The notes: a model not told the origin generated them from the sequence alone. Positions 35,373 through 44,440 are shown, counted from the stretch's first letter. The stretch is DNA of 64,000 bases from Saccharomonospora amisosensis (GCF_011761185.1 NZ_JAAOYM010000001.1:2976001-3040000); one strand, 5' to 3'. Numbers and translations: made by a program.

Positions 35373-36695
35373 CTACATCGCCCGCCGCAACAACGCCTCG
35401 ATCTCGACGACGTCGGCCTCCCGCGGGTTGGTCGCCAGACACGCGTCCTTGAGCGTGTTACGCGCCAGTGTTGGAATGTCGGTCTCGCTCACGCCGAGCT
35501 TCGACAGCCCACGCGGTACCCCGACGGTGTCGGCGAGTTGCCGGACGTGAGCGGCCAACTCGTCGGCGACCTCGGCGCCGGGCCTGCCGTTGGCGGTGTC
35601 GATCCCGATCGCCGCGGCGAGTGGCACGTACCGCTGCGGCTCCACCGCCGCGTTGAACCGGATGGCGTGCGGCAACAGGACCCCGTTGAGTACGCCGTGC
35701 GGGATGTCGAGCAGCCCGCCGACCTGGTGGCTCATGGCGGGGTGGGTGATGCCGAGGATCGCGTTGGTGAAGGCCATCCCGGCCTGCAGCGCCGCCTGCG
35801 CCATCGCCGTGCGTGGCGCGGCCGCTCTCGGCCGTAGCATGGTCTCCAGCAGGTGTCCCGTGATGAGGCGGGCCGAGTGCAGCGCGTGCTGGTCGGTCAG
35901 CGGGTTGTGTGCCCGCGAGGTGAAGGACTCGATCGCGTGGGTCAGCGCGTCCAGCCCGGTCGCGGCGTTCAGCTCGTCCGGCATCGTGATCAGCAGTCGC
36001 GGGTCGATGATCGAGATGTCGGGCACCAGCGCCCTGCTGATGATCGTGATCTTGGTGTGTTCGGTGGTATCGGTGATCACGGCGAACTGCGACACGTCCG
36101 CGCCCGTTCCCGATGTCGACGGCGCCATGACCAGCGGAGGGATCGGCTGCACGACCCTGTCGACGCCCGCGTAGCCGAGGATCGTGCCGCCGTTGCCCGC
36201 CAGGATGGCCACCCCCTTCGCGGCGTCGATGCACGACCCTCCACCGACCGCGACGATCACGTCCGCGCCGCTGTCGATGTAGTGCTGGTAGGCGTCGGTG
36301 ACCTCGTGGTCCTTGGGGTTGGGGGTGACGCCGTGCCAGGTCACCGGTGCCAGCCCGGCCAGGCGCAGGTGGCCCTGTGCCTCCGCCACCCAGCCTGCCT
36401 CGATGATGCCGGGGTCGGTGACCAGGAACGGCCGTCGCGCACCGACCCGCCGCGCCGCGTGCCCGAGTTCGGCCAGCGCGCCCGCGCCGAACACCACCTC
36501 GGGGATGTGGAACTTGGCGAGGTCGCAGGCCCGTGCTCCGCTGGTGGGGGTCGGCTCCTGCGGCCCGAGCAGTTCGTCGTCGGGTGCGACCAGTTCCCGC
36601 CTCGGCCCCTGCGTTCGGGCAGGCGCCGGTCTCGCGGCGAGCGCTAATCCGGTCGCGGCTCCCGGTGACCGTGGAAGGTCGGTCAGTCGTACCAC
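35373..36695 (-). CDS. Iron-containing alcohol dehydrogenase
   Basis: A group III alcohol dehydrogenase, about 440 residues from the GTG at 36695. The conserved core of about 385 residues starts at AKFHIPEVVFG. NAD-binding motif GGGSCIDAAKG, metal region GLDALTHAIESFTS (Asp/His) and THPAMSHQVGGLLDIPHG (His ligands). The first 55 residues are Pro/Arg-rich and poorly supported, so the true start is uncertain. It precedes the two-component genes; the same gene order occurs in mycobacterial mno loci, where it is assigned as a 1,3-propanediol-type dehydrogenase. Substrate here is inferred only. Confidence 0.85.
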   Translation of the reverse strand: MVRLTDLPRSPGAATGLALAARPAPARTQGPRRELVAPDDELLGPQEPTPTSGARACDLAKFHIPEVVFGAGALAELGHAARRVGARRPFLVTDPGIIEAGWVAEAQGHLRLAGLAPVTWHGVTPNPKDHEVTDAYQHYIDSGADVIVAVGGGSCIDAAKGVAILAGNGGTILGYAGVDRVVQPIPPLVMAPSTSGTGADVSQFAVITDTTEHTKITIISRALVPDISIIDPRLLITMPDELNAATGLDALTHAIESFTSRAHNPLTDQHALHSARLITGHLLETMLRPRAAAPRTAMAQAALQAGMAFTNAILGITHPAMSHQVGGLLDIPHGVLNGVLLPHAIRFNAAVEPQRYVPLAAAIGIDTANGRPGAEVADELAAHVRQLADTVGVPRGLSKLGVSETDIPTLARNTLKDACLATNPREADVVEIEALLRRAM

Positions 36696-36851
36696 AGGTG
36701 GCCCACCCCGCTTCCTCGCGTCGGCGCGCTCCAAGGTACCTCTCCCCTGCCCGGTCGGACACCGTTCGGCCCGGCGGCGGCCACCTACCCGATCGGGCAG
36801 GTCAAATGTCAAGAATTCTCGGCGGTACGGTGCCGGGCTGCCACGGATTGA

Positions 36852-37034
36852 TCAATCGCACTCGGTGCCCGTGAAGTCCTCCACGTTACGCGTGGCCGGT
36901 GCCGTGGCGTGGCGGCGGCAGATCGCGGCGAGCTGCGCGTCAGCCGTGCTCATGGGCCGGCCCTCTCGCTGCCGACGCAGCACGATCTCGGCGTAGTGCT
37001 CAGCGGCGGCGTCGTCGAAGGGCAGCGGCAACCA
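36852..37034 (-). pseudogene. VapC-type PIN-domain toxin remnant
   Basis: About 60 codons readable in one frame give the C-terminal end of a PIN domain: LPLPFDDAAAEHYAEI, then STADAQLAAI and ATRNVEDF before a stop at 36852. The N-terminal two thirds, including the first catalytic Asp, and any VapB antitoxin are missing. The last acidic residues of the PIN active site are retained. It is a decayed toxin-antitoxin module. Confidence 0.7.
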
Positions 37035-37039
37035 GGCGG

Positions 37040-37322
37040 TTCGACAGCATCGTGCTGCTGCTGGGAGTGGCGGCGAGCAAGCAGTTCTACGTCGAAAGGG
37101 GGCTCACCGCGGCGAAGAGCTTCGGCCGCGTGTACGCCGAGTTCGCCACCGGTTCCAGCTCCGTCAAGCTCGCCCTGTACCGACGCCGTGCCCTGGCCAG
37201 GGACGCCGCGATGCCCACCGAGGGCACCGGATTCGCACCGCATCACCATCGGAGTGGCCACCGAGCCGTTCACCGACCCGGACCGGTTCGCGTGGGAACT
37301 CACCGGGGCAGGGGTGTCCTGA
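37040..37322 (+). pseudogene. VOC (glyoxalase/bleomycin-resistance) family remnant with frameshift
   Basis: One frame reads LLLGVAASKQFYVERGL, then AEFATGSSSVKLALYRR up to TEGTG. A second frame then continues SHRITIG and FTDPDRFAWE to a stop at 37322. Together they form a VOC-fold C-terminal part split by a frameshift near 37222-37235. The start is missing. It overlaps the opposite-strand VapC remnant region. Confidence 0.65.
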
Positions 37323-37757
37323 TGTGCCGGACCGCATGCCCGGCACGGTCGCCGCGATCGCCCGCGACGAAGCGCAGCCACCAGCCAACGACCGAGGCCA
37401 CACTCGCGCTCACCGAAACGCACCCCGCCGACATCACGACCATGGAGAGGACACCGCGATTAGCCGACGCAAGAACACCGCCTCCGAAGCATTTCACAGC
37501 CGAAGAACGTGCCGCCACGGATCCCGTTCGGACAGGACCGTCGAGCGGCTCGGGTACCGACCGGACCAGCGAGGTAGCTCAGCGGCGGCCAAGGCGTCCC
37601 GGTCGCGTCCTTGGCGATTCAGTTCATCACGTTTCTCCGATCTAGATTAGTACTAGGTTTCATAGTGGACAAGATCGGCGACGTTACTCTACCGTGACCG
37701 CGGACCGGCGGGGCGGTCCTGCGAGAGACGCCGACACCACAAGGAGATTCAGCACTC
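37323..37757. other. Gene-poor decayed segment
   Basis: No supported gene. One frame contains KHFTAEERAA, reminiscent of the N-terminus of DUF1801-type proteins, but nothing recognisable follows. This may be another gene remnant. The last 100 nt contain an AT-richer stretch that probably holds the promoter of the NlpC/P60 gene. Confidence 0.4.
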
Positions 37758-38807
37758 GTGACTGCGTACCCACGCCGCAGCGCCGCCACCAGGACCGCTG
37801 TAACCGCGATGGCGCTGACGATCGCCCTGGCCCCGTTTCAAGCCAGTGCTCAACCACAGGACGGCACGTCGGATGCCATGGAGCGCTACCAGGAACTCGG
37901 GGCGCAGGCAGCCGATGCCGAGGAAGACCTGTCCGAAGCCGAGGATGGGCTGGCACGCCGGCAGCAGGCACTGGACGAGGCCAATGCCGCGCTGGCCAAG
38001 GCAAATCGGGCACTGCGGCAGGCGCAGGACGCGGAGGCGGCGTTTCGGGACGAAGCCGACAACCTCGCCGCCGCCAGCCTTCGCAACGGCCGCATCGCGC
38101 GGTGGTCGGCGATACTGACCAACGAGTCCAGCCAGGAGTTCCTGGACAAGATGTCAGCGCTGGGCGTACTCGCCAACAACAACGCCGAGACCCTCAGCCG
38201 GCTCAGCGGCATCAGGGATCGGGCCGATGCCGCCCGAGCCGAAGCGGCGCAAGCAAGGCAACGAGCCCGAGCGGCCACAGCCGAGGCCGAACGTGCTGTG
38301 CGTGCCATCGAGGAACGTAAGGCCAAGTTGGACGCGCAGATCGAGCAGGTTCGGTCGGCGCTGGACGACCTCAGCTCCACCGAACGGGCCACGCTGGGGA
38401 CGGTCCAGGACACCGGCAGTTACCTCGGCCCTCCCGGCGCGGCCAACGACGCACTACAGGCCGCGCTGTCCCGCCGTGGTTCCGAGTACGAGTGGGGCGC
38501 CACCGGACCGAACGAGTTCGACTGCTCAGGGCTCACCTCGTGGTCCTACGCGCAGGCGGGCATCACGATCCCCCGCACCAGCCGACAACAGTGGGGTGCG
38601 GGCAAACCTGTTTCGCTCGACGCGCTGCTGCCCGGCGACCTGCTGTTCTACGACGACGGGACTGGCGACCCCAGCGCCATCCACCACGTCGGGATGTATG
38701 TCGGTGAAGGCAAGATGGTCGACGCGCCGACGGAGGGGCAACTCGTCGATGTGCGGTCGATGGAGGGTGACGGGCACCTGAGCGGCGCCCGACGCATCGT
38801 CGGCTGA
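37758..38807 (+). CDS. Secreted NlpC/P60 peptidoglycan hydrolase
   Basis: A 349-residue exported endopeptidase. A signal peptide (cleavage after ASA about residue 31) is followed by a long Ala/Glu-rich coiled coil (about 40-205) and a C-terminal NlpC/P60 domain. Catalytic Cys is in EFDCSGLTSW and His in AIHHVGMYVG. Architecture matches the RipA/RipC family, which cleaves stem peptides during cell separation; the coiled coil typically mediates autoinhibition or FtsX contact. Start is GTG at 37758 with AAGGAG 11 nt upstream. Confidence 0.9.
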   Translation: MTAYPRRSAATRTAVTAMALTIALAPFQASAQPQDGTSDAMERYQELGAQAADAEEDLSEAEDGLARRQQALDEANAALAKANRALRQAQDAEAAFRDEADNLAAASLRNGRIARWSAILTNESSQEFLDKMSALGVLANNNAETLSRLSGIRDRADAARAEAAQARQRARAATAEAERAVRAIEERKAKLDAQIEQVRSALDDLSSTERATLGTVQDTGSYLGPPGAANDALQAALSRRGSEYEWGATGPNEFDCSGLTSWSYAQAGITIPRTSRQQWGAGKPVSLDALLPGDLLFYDDGTGDPSAIHHVGMYVGEGKMVDAPTEGQLVDVRSMEGDGHLSGARRIVG

Positions 38808-39474
38808 CCACGATCGTCGCCGGCAGCCGGCGGTTCCTGCTCTTCGCACTGGCGATGATCGGGTCGTATGTGCTGTCGTTCCAGATCTACCTGGCGCTGC
38901 CGCTACAGGCACGAGCGATCATGGGCTCCGATTCGGGTAGCACCGCGCTGGTCACGTCGCTGTTCGTCGTGTCCGGTGCGGTCGCGATCGCAGGCCAGCT
39001 CAGGGTGACCGCGTGGCTCAGCAAGCGCTGGGGCACCGGGCGCAGCATCGTCGTCGGGATGACGCTGCTGTCCGTAGGGTTCGTGCCGCTGCTGCTGGTA
39101 CCGGACGAGACCCCGTTCGGCTGGGTGGCGGCGGGCGCGGCAGTTCTGCTGTCTGCCGCCGTGCTCGCGCTCGGCACGGTCGCCGTGCCCCGTTCGAGAT
39201 GGACACCGTCGTGCGGCTGGCTGACAACCACCTTGTCGCTACGCACTACGGCTTCTACAACACCGTGGTCGGCATCGGCATCATGTTGGGCGACCTCTTC
39301 ACCGGCACCCTGTTCGACCTCGCACGTCAGGCCGGTCTGCCGCAGCTCCTGTGGGCCGGGTTGACCCTCATCGGAGCGGGCTGCGTGCTCGCGCTGCACC
39401 TGCTGCACCTGCTGCACCTGCTGCACCTGCTGCACCGTAGCCACAGGCTGGCCGCCGAGCCCGCCGTCGCGTAG
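38808..39474 (+). pseudogene. MFS transporter remnant, N-truncated and frameshifted
   Basis: The C-terminal half of a major facilitator is readable directly after the NlpC stop. First frame: RRFLLFALAMIGSYVLSFQIYLALPLQA to VLALGTVAVP (about 39187). A second frame continues with FEMDTVVRLADNHLVATHYGFYNTVVG to a stop at 39474. The first six membrane spans are missing and the frame breaks once. The 3' end contains a 9-bp tandem repeat. Confidence 0.8.
39394..39435 (+). repeat. 9-bp tandem repeat (CTGCACCTG), about 4.7 copies
   Basis: Four exact copies and one partial copy of CTGCACCTG lie at the 3' end of the MFS remnant, reading as (LHL)n. Probably slippage expansion in a gene no longer under selection. 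Confidence 0.95.
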
Positions 39475-39558
39475 GCGCGGATCCCCAGAGTTGTTGCCTC
39501 ACAGCAGGCGGTTGAGGCACCAGCGGTACGGTCCCGGCATCTCGCTATCCTGATCGAC

Positions 39559-39957
39559 GTGATGACCACGCGCAGCGAAGTGCCACAGTGGCTGCTGCTG
39601 TGCGTGCTCATTCTCGCGGTGCTCGGCATGCACAGCGTCATGTCGAACTCTCACGAAACCGCGACCAGCCAGACCCACGTGAGCGCGGGGATGGAAGGCG
39701 CAGCTCCGGCGAGTGTCATGGAGCCCCTTTCTGATCCGCTACCAGAGCAGGACAGTCACGCCCTGCTTAACCTCTGCCTTGCCGTACTCGCCGCCGGTGC
39801 GGTCTTCGTACTGGCCCGGTTGCTCGGCGGCAGGCTCGGCGCCTGGGGTGGCTCGGACGTAGTCTCACGCGCTCGCGACGCGCTCGACGTTCGAAGCCGT
39901 TTCCCCGGACCCGCCGGGCGAGGACTGCTCGCGGCCGTCTGCATTCTGCGCATCTAG
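39559..39957 (+). CDS. Small membrane protein, DUF6153-like
   Basis: A 132-residue protein with two hydrophobic segments (about residues 10-28 and 68-88), separated by a His/Met-containing loop (HSVMSNSHETATSQTH). Such proteins are often found beside DUF305 genes in actinobacteria, as here. The His/Met content would suit copper contact, but no function is established. Start could be GTG 39559 or ATG 39562. Confidence 0.6.
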   Translation: MMTTRSEVPQWLLLCVLILAVLGMHSVMSNSHETATSQTHVSAGMEGAAPASVMEPLSDPLPEQDSHALLNLCLAVLAAGAVFVLARLLGGRLGAWGGSDVVSRARDALDVRSRFPGPAGRGLLAAVCILRI

Positions 39958-40038
39958 ACGATCACTCTTCGCATTGCTTCGGCTACGAAGAGTTCCCCAG
40001 ATTCATTCGTCAGACGCAGAGCAGAAAGACACACACCG

Positions 40039-40629
40039 ATGAAGAAGATCCTCATCGGGGCGGGCACGGCTGCCGTTCTCGCCCTCACCACAGCCTGCGG
40101 CGGCAACGGTGACACGCCCTCCGCCGACACGAACCCGGCCACCACGTCCGCCGCAACCGAGCAAAGTAGTCACAACGACAGCGACATCATGTTCGCCCAG
40201 CAGATGATCCCGCACCACGAGCAAGCGGTGGACATGGCCGAACTGGCCCTTCGCCACGCCACCGACCCGGTGGTGAAGGACCTCGCCAAGCGGATCAAGG
40301 GCGCCCAGGATCCCGAGATTCAACAGCTGGCGGGCATGCTGCGGAAGTGGGGCGCTCCAGGGGAGTCCGACATGCCGGGGATGGACCACGGCTCGATGTC
40401 CGAGCCCGGGACGATGTCCGACCAGGAAATGGAGCAGCTGGAGCAGGCCAGCGGCTCCGAGTTCGACGTCATGTGGACGCGGATGATGATTCGGCATCAC
40501 CAGGGCGCGGTCGAGATGGCCAAGACGGAGCTGCGCGAGGGCAGTGACGCCGAGGCCAAGGCGCTCGCCCGGCGCATCGTCGACGCTCAGGAGGCGGAGA
40601 TCCGCGAGATGACGGGCCTCCTACCGTAG
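40039..40629 (+). CDS. DUF305 lipoprotein
   Basis: A 196-residue lipoprotein: signal with lipobox LTTAC (Cys about 20), a Ser/Thr-rich linker, then two ferritin-like DUF305 repeats marked by QMIPHHEQAVDMA and RMMIRHHQGAVEMA, with a Met/His-rich insert (DMPGMDHGSM) between. The family is linked to copper and silver resistance regions. The Met/His motif supports a metal-binding role at the cell surface. Followed by a GC-rich hairpin. Confidence 0.92.
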   Translation: MKKILIGAGTAAVLALTTACGGNGDTPSADTNPATTSAATEQSSHNDSDIMFAQQMIPHHEQAVDMAELALRHATDPVVKDLAKRIKGAQDPEIQQLAGMLRKWGAPGESDMPGMDHGSMSEPGTMSDQEMEQLEQASGSEFDVMWTRMMIRHHQGAVEMAKTELREGSDAEAKALARRIVDAQEAEIREMTGLLP

Positions 40630-40638
40630 TGACCGGTC

Positions 40639-40678
40639 CTCGGGCGGGGGCGAGTCTCCCGCTTCGCCCCCGCCCGAG
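40639..40678 (+). terminator. Terminator-like hairpin after DUF305 gene
   Basis: A perfect 15-bp stem (starting CTCGGGCGGGGGCGA) with a 10-nt loop, beginning 10 nt after the stop. No T-run follows, which is common in high-GC actinomycetes. Confidence 0.8.
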
Positions 40679-40876
40679 CGCGCGATTCCTTACGGTGCTG
40701 CCTGGTTTCGGGCGCACCCGGTTGGGAATCGACGACGCCCCATATCAGTCCGGTGACCACCGCGAATGGCGGTCAAGAAGGCCGATCGAATCGCGCCACT
40801 CACACAGTGGACGGCCGCCCGTGATCGCGGGAAAGGGCATGCTGCCTGCGGATCCCGCACCAACCGGCAGGGTCGA

Positions 40877-41611
40877 TCAGTCCCCGTCTCGCAGGATCGC
40901 GACGTCGCTTACCAGGCGGATGTGCTCACCCATCGCCTCGGCGGCACCGGCGGCGTCGCCGGCACGGATCGCCTCGGCGATCCTGCGGTGGCTGGCCAGC
41001 GACTGCCGCGGCCGGTCCGGCTGCGACAACGACTCGATCCGGCTCTCCTTGATGGCCGAAGAGATCTCCGTCATCAGGTCGGCCAGCAGAGCCGACCTGG
41101 CCGCCGCTGTCACCGCCCTGTGGAACCGCTCGTCACCCTCCAAGCCACGGTCCCCGCGCTCCACATCGGCCTCCATCCGCTCCAGGGCTTTGTCGATGGC
41201 GACCAGATCGTCCTCGGTGCGACGCTGCGCGGCCAGCGCGGCCAGTTTGACCTCGAGCGCCTCGCGAGCCTCGATCACCTCTTGCAGGCGACGGGTGTGG
41301 GCCTTGGCCGCGGACAGCACCGTCGAGGTGGAACGGTTCTCCAGCAGCACGGCACCCTCGCCCTGCCGAACCTCGACCAGGCCCTGTACCTCGAGCACGA
41401 CCAGCGCCTGCCGAACCGACGCTCGGCTGACGCCGAGGCTGGAGGCGAGTTCCCGCTCCGGCGGCAGCCGCTGTCCTGGCTGAAGGTCGAGCTCGTCCAC
41501 GAGCGCGAGCAGGCGCTCCACGAGCTGCTCGTACAACCGGGACCGCTGCACGGGACGCAGTGCTCGCGCTCTCGGCTCCGGCGCTGCTTCGTCCCTGTCC
41601 TCCTTTACCAC
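40877..41611 (-). CDS. GntR/FadR-type transcriptional regulator
   Basis: A 244-residue regulator: N-terminal winged helix (LPPERELASSLGVSRASVRQAL, about 50-71) and an all-helical FCD effector domain with ERFHRAV and SHRRIAEAI metal-binding positions. Start is GTG at 41611 with AAGGGAG upstream. It is divergent from the CoA-transferase gene. The palindrome AGTGGCTAAGCCACT in the shared region and a near copy before dctP are its likely operators, so it would control both the CoA-transferase and TRAP operons. Confidence 0.9.
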   Translation of the reverse strand: MVKEDRDEAAPEPRARALRPVQRSRLYEQLVERLLALVDELDLQPGQRLPPERELASSLGVSRASVRQALVVLEVQGLVEVRQGEGAVLLENRSTSTVLSAAKAHTRRLQEVIEAREALEVKLAALAAQRRTEDDLVAIDKALERMEADVERGDRGLEGDERFHRAVTAAARSALLADLMTEISSAIKESRIESLSQPDRPRQSLASHRRIAEAIRAGDAAGAAEAMGEHIRLVSDVAILRDGD

Positions 41612-41692
41612 CGGGCTCCCTTCGGACAGGCGGCCCGCGAGAGGGCGCTCACCACGTTCTTGACAGCCATCCTATAGGAGGCTCATTGTGCA

Positions 41693-41707
41693 AGTGGCTA
41701 AGCCACT
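41693..41707. promoter_or_regulatory. 15-bp palindromic operator (GntR candidate)
   Basis: AGTGGCT-A-AGCCACT is a perfect 7-1-7 inverted repeat, 18 nt before the CoA-transferase start. It lies downstream of a possible promoter (TTGACA at 41660). A near-identical site (one changed arm position) precedes dctP at 48391-48405. Confidence 0.7.
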
Positions 41708-41725
41708 AGACCAAAGGCGGGCATC

Positions 41726-42904
41726 ATGATGCTGTCGGATGTCACCGTTCTCGACCTCACCCGCGCCCTCGCGGGCCCCCATGCCGCGATGATGTTCGGA
41801 GACCTCGGTGCACGGGTAATCAAGGTGGAGACGCCGGTGACCGGGGACGACACGAGGTGGTGGGGGCCGCCGTTCGTCGGCGAGGGATCGAGGCGCGAAT
41901 CGACGTACTTCCTGTCCTGCAACCGGAACAAAGAGTCGGTGACCGCCGAGCTCAAGAGCAAGGAAGGCAAGGACTTCTTGCGACGTCTCGTGGCCCGCTC
42001 CGACGTCCTGATGGAGAACTTCCGTCCGGGGGTCCTCGACCGGCTTGGCTTCCCGGTCGAGAAGCTGCATGAGCTCAATCCCGGTCTCGTCATCATGTCG
42101 ATCACCGGTTTCGGCCATGACGGACCCGAAGGAGGCCGGGCGGGGTACGACCAGATCGCCCAGGGCGAGGCCGGGCTGATGAGTATGACGGGACCGGACC
42201 CGTCGGTGCCGACCAAGGTCGGCGCTCCCATCGGTGACGTGCTGGCGGGGATGTACGGCGCGTTCGGCGTTCTCGCGGCGTTGCACGAACGTCGTCGAAC
42301 CGGCCGAGGGCGGGTCGTCCGCACCAGCCTGCTCGCCGCCCTCGTGGGCGTGCACGCGTTCCAGGGAACCCGCTACACGGTGGCTGGTGAGGTTGCTCGA
42401 GGTATGGGCAACCACCACACCTCGATCGCGCCCTACGGCCTGTTCCGCACCGCCGACGCCCCGGTGCAGGTGGCGGTGGGCAGCGAGGCGTTGTGGCACG
42501 CCTTCGCACCGCTGGTGGGCCTGGACGTCGACGACGAGCGGTTCGCGGCCAACGAGCAGCGAGTGGCCAACCGGGCCGAGTTGACCGTCGAGATCGAACG
42601 CGTCTTCGCCGCGCACGGTGCCGAGTTCTGGCTAGCCCGGCTCGCCGAAGCTGGGGTTCCCGCCGGCAAGGTCCGCACGCTCGACGAAGTGTTCAGCTGG
42701 GAACAGACCCTCTCCCAAGGACTGCTGATCGACGTGGAACACCCCACCGCGGGGCCGATCCGGCTTCCCGGCCCGCCGTTGCGCTTCGACGACAACACGC
42801 ATGCCGGTGACCGCGAGAAACACCTGCCGCCACCGCTGCTCGGCGAGCATGACCGCAGCGTCAGGCAGTGGCTGGACGAACTCGAAGCCGGGGAGCGATC
42901 GTGA
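41726..42904 (+). CDS. Family III CoA-transferase (CaiB/BaiF)
   Basis: A 392-residue formyl-CoA-transferase-like enzyme that moves CoA between carboxylic acids. Hallmarks: VLDLTRALAGPHAAMMFGDLGA, FRPGVLDRLG and the catalytic Asp in GYDQIAQG (about residue 142), then MGNHHTSIAPYG. Its stop overlaps the carboxyltransferase GTG (GTGA), so the two are coupled. Probably it activates an imported organic acid, given the linked TRAP transporter. Confidence 0.92.
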   Translation: MMLSDVTVLDLTRALAGPHAAMMFGDLGARVIKVETPVTGDDTRWWGPPFVGEGSRRESTYFLSCNRNKESVTAELKSKEGKDFLRRLVARSDVLMENFRPGVLDRLGFPVEKLHELNPGLVIMSITGFGHDGPEGGRAGYDQIAQGEAGLMSMTGPDPSVPTKVGAPIGDVLAGMYGAFGVLAALHERRRTGRGRVVRTSLLAALVGVHAFQGTRYTVAGEVARGMGNHHTSIAPYGLFRTADAPVQVAVGSEALWHAFAPLVGLDVDDERFAANEQRVANRAELTVEIERVFAAHGAEFWLARLAEAGVPAGKVRTLDEVFSWEQTLSQGLLIDVEHPTAGPIRLPGPPLRFDDNTHAGDREKHLPPPLLGEHDRSVRQWLDELEAGERS

Positions 42905-44391
42905 GTAGGGGGCCAGGCGCGCGGGAGTTGCTCGATCTCGTGCTCGACGCGGGAACCTTCTTCTCCTGGGACGAGCCGCCGGTGGACCCGCCCATGGCGG
43001 CCTCCTATGCGGAGGAACTCGCGGCGGCCCGGCATCGGACAGGCCTCGACGAGGCGGTGCTTACCGGCGAGGGCGAGATCGGCGGACGTCGCGTGGCGGT
43101 GATGGTGAGTGAGTTCTCCTTTCTGGCCGGTTCCATCGGCGTAGCGGCCGCTGACCGGCTGGTTCGAGCCACCGAACGCGCGACAGCGGAGGGTCTGCCC
43201 CTGTTGGCCGCCCCGGTGTCCGGCGGGACACGGATGCAGGAGGGAACGGCCGCCTTCGTGCAGATGGCGCGGATCACGGCCGCGGTCGCCGCCCACAAGG
43301 CGGCAGGTCATCCTTACCTCGTGTACCTGCGGCACCCTACGACGGGTGGCGTCTTCGCGTCCTGGGGGTCGCTCGGTCACGTCACCGTCGCGCAGCCGGG
43401 CGCGCTCGTGGGTTTCCTCGGACCGCGGGTGTACGAGAGCCTCTACGGCCGGGAGTTCCCCGAGGGCGTGCAGACCGCGGAGAACCTCTACGCGCACGGC
43501 CTCGTGGACGGGATCGTCGAGCCGGAACGGATCGCCGAGCTGCTGGGACGAGCCCTCGACGTGCTGTGCGCGGATCGTCGCTTCGAGGCAGAGCCCGCCG
43601 CGCCAGAGCGGCTGCCGCTGCCGGATGTGGACGCCTGGGAGTCCATCACGCGGTCGCGGCGGCCGGACCGCCCTGGCGTGCGGCGCCTCCTGCACTACGC
43701 GGCGGACGACGTCTTGCCGCTCAACGGGACAGGTGAGGGTGAGCGCGATCCTGGGCTGTTGCTGGCGTTCGCGCGATTCGGCGAGGCTCGCTGCGTCTTC
43801 CTTGGACAGGACCGGCGCGGCCAGACCGAGGACACACCCCTGGGCCCCGGTGCCCTCCGCGAAGCGCGGCGCGGGATGCGGCTGGCCGCCGAACTCGACC
43901 TGCCTCTGGTCACGGTCATCGACACAGCGGGTGCCGCGCTATCCGTCGACGCCGAGCAGGGCGGTATCGCAGGGGAGATAGCTCGTTCACTCGCTGACCT
44001 GACGATGCTCGAAGCGCCGACGGTGACTCTCCTACTCGGCCAGGGCACCGGAGGCGGGGCCCTCGCGCTACTACCCGGCGACCGCGTGATCGCGGCACAG
44101 CACAGCTGGTTGGCACCACTGCCACCGGAAGGTGCCAGCGCGATCGTTCACCGCGACACCGATCACGCGCCACAGCTGGCGCGGGCGCAGGGCGTGCGAT
44201 CGGTGGACCTGCTCGCGGCCGGGATCGTGGACCGTGTCGTACCCGAATATCCCGACGCGGCCGACGAGCCCGAGGAGTTCTGCCTGCGGGTTGGCCGCGT
44301 ACTCCGCGAAGAACTCGGCGCACTCGCGCACGAGGACCCCGCCTCGCGGCTGCGTAGCAGGCTGCTGCGCTACCGCGGGCTCGGTCGGTGA
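42901..44391 (+). CDS. Acyl-CoA carboxyltransferase (fused beta/alpha-like)
   Basis: A 496-residue crotonase-fold carboxyltransferase with two homologous halves, as in acyl-CoA carboxylase beta chains or malonate-decarboxylase-type fusions. N-half: GRRVAVMVSEFSFLAGSIG, VSGGTRMQEG and FASWGSLGH. C-half: RRGMRLAAELDLPLVTVIDTAG and GQGTGGGALAL. Start GTG 42901 overlaps the CoA-transferase stop. No biotin carboxylase or carrier gene is nearby. It may therefore work with a carrier encoded elsewhere or as part of a decarboxylating system; this cannot be resolved here. Confidence 0.85.
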   Translation: MSRGPGARELLDLVLDAGTFFSWDEPPVDPPMAASYAEELAAARHRTGLDEAVLTGEGEIGGRRVAVMVSEFSFLAGSIGVAAADRLVRATERATAEGLPLLAAPVSGGTRMQEGTAAFVQMARITAAVAAHKAAGHPYLVYLRHPTTGGVFASWGSLGHVTVAQPGALVGFLGPRVYESLYGREFPEGVQTAENLYAHGLVDGIVEPERIAELLGRALDVLCADRRFEAEPAAPERLPLPDVDAWESITRSRRPDRPGVRRLLHYAADDVLPLNGTGEGERDPGLLLAFARFGEARCVFLGQDRRGQTEDTPLGPGALREARRGMRLAAELDLPLVTVIDTAGAALSVDAEQGGIAGEIARSLADLTMLEAPTVTLLLGQGTGGGALALLPGDRVIAAQHSWLAPLPPEGASAIVHRDTDHAPQLARAQGVRSVDLLAAGIVDRVVPEYPDAADEPEEFCLRVGRVLREELGALAHEDPASRLRSRLLRYRGLGR

Positions 44392-44440
44392 AGGACATCG
44401 CCAGGCAACCGGGCCGCGACCCACGGCACCTCTGCCCGGC

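Noticed and set aside
36696-36812. N-terminal extension of the iron alcohol dehydrogenase from a TTG at 36812
   Set aside because: The TTG is within a TTGACA box that looks like a promoter element, there is no ribosome site, and family proteins do not have this extension.
39394-39435. Repeat cluster considered as a CRISPR or regulatory repeat
   Set aside because: The units are contiguous 9-mers without spacers and lie in coding frame; simple slippage repeat.
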